Part shown: positions 60,196 through 64,000 of the stretch, piece by piece
How the letters are laid out: the number at the start of each line of letters is the position of its first letter
Position numbering within the stretch: position 1 is the stretch's first letter
NCBI RefSeq assembly: GCF_025630775.1
Contig: NZ_JAOSZE010000031.1
Span: 62,001-126,000 of the forward strand
Direction of reading: 5' to 3'
DNA: 64,000 nt
Origin: Actinoplanes sp. KI2
GTDB taxonomy: Bacteria; Actinomycetota; Actinomycetes; Mycobacteriales; Micromonosporaceae
Position numbers and translations under genes: made by a program
Notes under the pieces: generated by a model
Told to the model about the DNA's origin: nothing
What the model saw: the letters and a program-made list of their open reading frames with translations, nothing else
Databases searched by the model: none

Positions 60196-60971
60196 GGGTG
60201 CTGGCTGCTAACCGAGATCACCTCGCCGGTCAGGTACGAGGCGTAGTCGCTGGCCAGGAAGGCGACGACGGTGGCCACCTCCCACGGCCACGCGGCCCGG
60301 CCGAAGGCCTCGCGTCGGGCGAGCCCGGCCAACTCCTCCTCGCTGATCACTTTGGCCAGGAACGGGTGTGTGGCGATGCTGGGCGCGACCGCGTTGACCC
60401 GGATGCCGTGTGCGGCCACGTCCAGCGCCGCACAGCGGGTGAACGCCATGACACCGGCCTTGGCCGCGGCGTAGTGCGCCTGCCCGGCCTGTGCACGCCA
60501 GCCGAGCACGGAGGCGTTGTTGACCACCACGCCGCCGCCACCCTGCGCGATCATCTGGGTCAGCGCCGCGCGCGTGCAGCGAAACGTGCCGGTCAGCGTC
60601 ACGTCGAGGACGCGCGACCACTCCTCGTCGGTCATCTCGGTGACCGGGCGGTTGCCGCCGAGGCCGGCGTTGTTGATCATCACGTCGAGCCGTCCGTGAG
60701 CGCTCACGGCGCCGTCGACGAGCGCGTGCACCGCGCTCTCGTCGGTGACATCACAAACCAACGACCAAACCTTCTTGCCGTACGCCTCCGTCAGCCGGTC
60801 GCGTGCCTCGGCGAGCCGGCGTTCGTGGCTGTCGCTGAGCACCACGTGAGCGCTCTCGGCCAGGCAACGCTCGGCCACGGCGTACCCGATCCCCGTCCCG
60901 GCCGCGGCGGTGACCACCACGACCTTGCCCTCGAGCAACCCGTGCCCGTCCGGCGGTTGCGCGGGTGTCAT
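60192..60971 (-). CDS. ipdF: Short-chain dehydrogenase IpdF
   Basis: A 259-residue SDR matching Rv3559c closely: HGLLEGKVVVVTAAAGTGIGYAVAERCL, CDVTDESAV, INNAGLGGNRPVTEMTDEEWSRVLDVTLTGTFRCTRAAL, NNASVLGWRAQAGQAHYAAAKAGVMAFTRC with Y-x-x-x-K, and YLTGEVISVSSQHP at the end. IpdF oxidises 5-hydroxy-HIP-CoA in C/D-ring breakdown. The ATG overlaps the fadE30 stop (4 bp), and its stop overlaps the aftD GTG, so an envelope gene is translationally coupled behind it. Confidence 0.92.
   Translation of the reverse strand: MTPAQPPDGHGLLEGKVVVVTAAAGTGIGYAVAERCLAESAHVVLSDSHERRLAEARDRLTEAYGKKVWSLVCDVTDESAVHALVDGAVSAHGRLDVMINNAGLGGNRPVTEMTDEEWSRVLDVTLTGTFRCTRAALTQMIAQGGGGVVVNNASVLGWRAQAGQAHYAAAKAGVMAFTRCAALDVAAHGIRVNAVAPSIATHPFLAKVISEEELAGLARREAFGRAAWPWEVATVVAFLASDYASYLTGEVISVSSQHP
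60696..60707. repeat. GTGAGCGCTCAC palindrome, copy 3, inside ipdF
   Basis: Third identical copy, in the ipdF codons for VSAH. An imperfect copy GTGAGCGCTCTC follows at 60846-60857. Confidence 0.6.
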
Positions 60972-62125
60972 CGGCGGTCCTGGCGCGGCAGGCCAAGGAC
61001 CCGTTCGGCGAGAATGCCTCGCTGGATCTCGTTGGAGCCGCCGTAGATGGTGTCGGCCCGGCTGAACAGGAACAGCCGTCGCCACCTGTCGACATCGGCG
61101 TCGCCGGGCGGTGCCGCGATCCCGGCCGGTCCGAGCACGGCCATCGCCAATTCCCCGATTCCCTGGCGCCAGCGGGACCACAGCAACTTGATGACCGTCG
61201 CCGTTCCGACCGCCGGGGGCGCGGCCAGCACCCGGAGCGTGTGAGCGCGCAACACGGTCAGGTCGATCCACGCGCGGGTGAGCCGTTCGCGCACGGCCGG
61301 GTCGGCGACCGCTCCGGTGCGCCGCGCCAGCGCCACCAGATCGTCCAGGTCTTGCTGGAAGCCGACCTGCTGGCCGACCGTGGCCGCGCCGCGCTCGAAG
61401 CCGAGCGTCGCCATCGCCACCCGCCAGCCGCCGCCCGGCTCGCCGACCACCAGGTCCCGCGAGGTGCGGGCCTCGTCGAAGAAGACCTCGTTGAATTCGC
61501 TGTCGCCGGTCAGCTGGCGGATCGGCCGGACCGTGACGCCGGCCTGCCGCATCGGCACGAGCAGGTAGGACAGCCCGGCGTGGCGGGACGCTCCAGGCGG
61601 CACCGGCGCGGTGCGGGCCAGCACAAAACACCAGTCGGCCACGTGCGCCAGCGACGTCCACACCTTCTGCCCGGTGAGCACCCACTCGTCGCCCTCGAGA
61701 CGGGCGCGGGTGGTGACCGCGGCGAGGTCGGACCCGGCGCCGGGCTCGGAGTAGCCCTGGCACCACAGTTCGGTCGCCGTGGCGATCCCCGGCAGGAAGC
61801 GCGCCTGCTGCGCAGCGGAGCCGAGCGCCATCAGCGTCGGCCCGACCATGGTGACGCCGATGTGGTCGACGCGGCCGGGCGCGCCGGATCGCGCGTACTC
61901 CTCGTGGAAGATGACCTGCCGGGCGAGCGACGCGCCCCGGCCGCCGTGCTCGACCGGCCAGGCGAGCGTGCTCCAACCGGCCGCGGCCAGCTTGCGGGCG
62001 AACGCCAGCCGCTGCTCGAAGACCTCGTTCTCCCGGCCCGCGCCGCCGGCGCCGCGCAGGTCGTCGGTCACGTTCGCGGCAAGCCAGTCGCGGATCTCGC
62101 GCCTGAACTCCTGGTCATCGTCCAC
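60968..62125 (-). CDS. fadE30: Acyl-CoA dehydrogenase FadE30
   Basis: A 385-residue acyl-CoA dehydrogenase, the same length as Rv3560c: REIRDWLAANVTDDLRG, STLAWPVEHGGRGAS, VTELWCQGYSEPGAGSDLA-like TELWCQGYSEPGAGSDLA, GQKVWTSLAHVADWCFVLART, FNEVFFDEARTSRDLVVG and LFSRADTIYGGSNEIQR. It desaturates 5-OH-HIP-CoA. GTG 62125 has GGGAGG upstream and gives the family length. Divergent from fadD3, sharing the KstR2 site at 62162. Confidence 0.92.
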   Translation of the reverse strand: MDDDQEFRREIRDWLAANVTDDLRGAGGAGRENEVFEQRLAFARKLAAAGWSTLAWPVEHGGRGASLARQVIFHEEYARSGAPGRVDHIGVTMVGPTLMALGSAAQQARFLPGIATATELWCQGYSEPGAGSDLAAVTTRARLEGDEWVLTGQKVWTSLAHVADWCFVLARTAPVPPGASRHAGLSYLLVPMRQAGVTVRPIRQLTGDSEFNEVFFDEARTSRDLVVGEPGGGWRVAMATLGFERGAATVGQQVGFQQDLDDLVALARRTGAVADPAVRERLTRAWIDLTVLRAHTLRVLAAPPAVGTATVIKLLWSRWRQGIGELAMAVLGPAGIAAPPGDADVDRWRRLFLFSRADTIYGGSNEIQRGILAERVLGLPRQDRR

Positions 62126-62161
62126 TGGCGTCGCCTCCCGCTCCGCGCGTAGGCTCACCCT

Positions 62162-62175
62162 ACCAAGCACTTGCT
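62162..62175. promoter_or_regulatory. KstR2 operator between fadE30 and fadD3
   Basis: ACCAAGCACTTGCT is a full match to AnCAAGnnCTTGnT, nested in the 16-base palindrome CCAAGCACTTGCTTGG (62163-62178). It lies 36 bases from each divergent start codon. Confidence 0.85.
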
Positions 62176-62211
62176 TGGCTGACCATCCGCTGAGCCGGCT
62201 CGGGAGGCAGG

Positions 62212-63735
62212 GTGACCTCGACGATCCCGGCGGCCGTGGCGAGCGCCGCCCGCGAGTTCGGTCCGGCACCGGCCCTGGTGGAGCCGGCTGTCGGCGAGTG
62301 GAGCTGGGCGCAGCTGCACGCCGACGTGCGCCGGGTGGCGCGGTCGCTGATCGCGTACGGTCTCGGTCTGGGCGATCGGCTCGCGGTCTGGGCGCCGAAC
62401 AGCGCACAGTGGATGCTCATCGCGCTCGGCGCGAGCTACGCCGGCCTCATCCTGGTGCCGGTCAACACGCGATACACCGGCGTCGAGGCGCTCGACATCA
62501 TTCACCGCAGCGCCGCCCGCGGCCTCGTGGTGACCGGGCCGTTCCTCGGCGCCGACCGACTCGCCGCGCTGCGCGCCGCCGCCGAAGAGGAGCGCATCCC
62601 CCTCCCCCGGCTGATCGTCACCCTCCCCGACGATTGGAAAACCTTCCTTGCGTACGGGGAGGAAGTCCCCGCGGCCGAGGCCGACGCGCGGGCGGATGCG
62701 GTCGCCCCCGATGATGTCGCGGACATCCTGTTCACCTCGGGCACCACCGGCCGCAGCAAGGGCGTGATGAGCGCGCACCGGCAGTCGCTCGCGGTCGCCG
62801 CCGCGTGGGCCGGGATCGCCGGGTTGCGCCCCGGCGATCGCTACCTCGTCATCAACCCGTTCTTCCACAGCTTCGGCCTCAAGGCGGGCATCCTCGCCTG
62901 CCTGACCAGCGGCGCGACGGTGGTGCCGCAGGCGGTCTTCGACGTGCCCCGGGCGGCCGCGCTGATCGCCGGCGAGCGGGTCACCGTGCTGCCCGGCCCG
63001 CCCACCCTCTACACCAGCCTGATGGACCACCCGGACGCTTCCCGGCACGACCTGTCCAGCCTGCGCCTGGCCGTGACCGGGGCGGCCACCGTCCCGCCCG
63101 CGCTGGTCGAGCGGATGCGCACGGAGTTGGGCGCGGACGTGCTGACCGCGTACGGGCTGACCGAGGCGGTGGTCGCCACGATGTGCCGGCCGGGCGACGA
63201 CGCGCGGACCGTGGCGGAGACCTCCGGGCGGGCCGCGGCCGGCTTCGAGGTGCGGATCGGCGAGCCCGGCGGCGAGGTGTTGTTGCGCGGGCCGAACACG
63301 ATGCTTGGCTACCTCGACGACCCGGCCGCCACGGCCGGGGCGATCGACGCCGACGGCTGGCTGCACACCGGCGACATCGGGCGGCTCGACGCGAACGGCA
63401 ACCTGACCATCACCGACCGGCTCAAGGACATGTATATCTGCGGCGGCTTCAACGTGTACCCGGCCGAGGTGGAGCGCGCGCTGGCCCGGCTGCCCGGGGT
63501 GGCCGAGTCGGCCGTGATCGGGCTGCCCGACCCGCGGCTCGGCGAGGTCGGCCGGGCGTACGTGGTGTGCCGTCCCGGCCGGACGCTCACCGAGCCGGAA
63601 GTGATCGAGTTCTGCCGGGGGCGGCTGGCCGGCTACAAGGTGCCCCGCTCGGTCGAGCTGCGCGCCGAGCTGCCGCACAACGCCTCCGGCAAGGTCCTGA
63701 AATACCTGCTGCGCACGGAGGCGGCCGATGGCTGA
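62212..63735 (+). CDS. fadD3: HIP-CoA synthetase FadD3
   Basis: A 507-residue ANL ligase of FadD3 length (about 503). Motifs: ILFTSGTTGRSKGVMSAHRQ P-loop, NPFFHSFGLKAGILA, YGLTEAVVATMCRPGDDA, GWLHTGDIG and KDMYICGGFNVYPAEVE with the terminal Lys in NASGKVLKYLL. FadD3 makes HIP-CoA, the effector that releases KstR2. GTG 62212 follows GGGAGG. The next gene's ATG overlaps its stop. Confidence 0.92.
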   Translation: MTSTIPAAVASAAREFGPAPALVEPAVGEWSWAQLHADVRRVARSLIAYGLGLGDRLAVWAPNSAQWMLIALGASYAGLILVPVNTRYTGVEALDIIHRSAARGLVVTGPFLGADRLAALRAAAEEERIPLPRLIVTLPDDWKTFLAYGEEVPAAEADARADAVAPDDVADILFTSGTTGRSKGVMSAHRQSLAVAAAWAGIAGLRPGDRYLVINPFFHSFGLKAGILACLTSGATVVPQAVFDVPRAAALIAGERVTVLPGPPTLYTSLMDHPDASRHDLSSLRLAVTGAATVPPALVERMRTELGADVLTAYGLTEAVVATMCRPGDDARTVAETSGRAAAGFEVRIGEPGGEVLLRGPNTMLGYLDDPAATAGAIDADGWLHTGDIGRLDANGNLTITDRLKDMYICGGFNVYPAEVERALARLPGVAESAVIGLPDPRLGEVGRAYVVCRPGRTLTEPEVIEFCRGRLAGYKVPRSVELRAELPHNASGKVLKYLLRTEAADG

Positions 63736-64000
63736 CGAGGTTCTCTACGAGCGCCGCGGCGCGCTCGCCGTCGTGACGATGAACCGGCCGCGCTATCGAA
63801 ATGCACAAAACTCCGCGATGACGTACGCGCTGGATGCGGCGTTCGCTCGCGCGGTGGACGACGGTGACGTGCGGGTGATCGTCCTGGCGGGCGCCGGTGA
63901 CCACTTCTCGGCCGGGCACGACATCGGCACCCCGGAACGCGACGCGGACACCAGCTTCCCCCGGCGGGCGGCGATCTGGTGGGACCACACCGACAGGGCG
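63728..64000 (+). CDS. Enoyl-CoA hydratase/crotonase family protein (3' end outside window)
   Basis: Ninety-one residues of a crotonase: LYERRGALAVVTMNRPRYRNAQNSAMTYALDAAF, VRVIVLAGAGDHFSAGHDIGTPERD (first oxyanion-hole motif), and FPRRAAIWWDHTDRA, after which the window ends. ATG 63728 overlaps the fadD3 stop by 8 bases, so it is in the fadD3 operon and under KstR2. It is not close to EchA20 or EchA19; its substrate is undetermined. Confidence 0.8.
   Translation, partial: MADEVLYERRGALAVVTMNRPRYRNAQNSAMTYALDAAFARAVDDGDVRVIVLAGAGDHFSAGHDIGTPERDADTSFPRRAAIWWDHTDRA

Overview
High-GC actinobacterial DNA with Tat-exported flavoenzymes, F420-type oxidoreductases, GTG starts and ATGA/GTGA-coupled genes. 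The gene set suggests Micromonosporaceae (Actinoplanes-like), which is an inference because no rRNA or tRNA marker gene is present. Genes cover almost the whole window and no gene-free stretch exceeds about 190 bases. Gene names of the form Rv#### refer to Mycobacterium tuberculosis H37Rv proteins recalled from memory, not searched.

Region 1 (1-11.9 kb) is ordinary accessory chromosome: the end of an MFS transporter, a two-component system divergent from a small lipoprotein, a TetR/MFS efflux pair with two palindromic operators, a secreted GH18 chitinase, a secreted GH92 alpha-mannosidase behind tandem LacI-like operators, and a CPA1 sodium/proton antiporter.

Region 2 (12.0-28.7 kb) and region 4 (33.2-48.5 kb) together with 60.2-64.0 kb form a steroid (cholesterol/phytosterol) catabolic cluster. 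Initial oxidation: cholesterol oxidase and a 3-ketosteroid delta1-dehydrogenase, both with twin-arginine signals. Side-chain removal: cyp125, fadD19, echA19, fadA5, fadE28/fadE29 and an Rv3521-ltp4-ltp3 set. Ring C/D (HIP) degradation: kstR2, fadD3, fadE30, ipdF, echA20, ipdA, ipdB, ipdC and fadA6. Ten sites match or nearly match the KstR operator (TnnAACnnGTTnnA) in intergenic DNA and one lies in a coding 3' end. Four AGCAAGCGCTTGGT-like sites match the KstR2 operator and sit only in front of the C/D-ring genes. kshAB, hsa genes, mce4, chsH1/H2/ltp2 and kstR itself are not in the window.

Region 3 (28.8-33.2 kb) interrupts the steroid genes with an HSP90-family gene carrying an in-frame TAA in the ATPase domain, coupled to a TPR-like protein, plus a small membrane-anchored protein.

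Region 5 (48.5-60.2 kb) is a cell-envelope block: a polysaccharide flippase, a GT-C-like membrane protein, a DUF2613-like peptide, a GT4 glycosyltransferase, a DUF3068 protein, an acyltransferase-3 protein and a 1642-residue AftD-like arabinosyltransferase. It is wired into the steroid genes: a perfect KstR-type operator lies between the DUF3068 and acyltransferase genes, and aftD overlaps the stop codon of ipdF. The block is rich in in-frame tandem repeats (15, 30, 39 and 57 bp units). The steroid/envelope linkage, the exported KstD and the broken HSP90-TPR pair are the most unusual things here.
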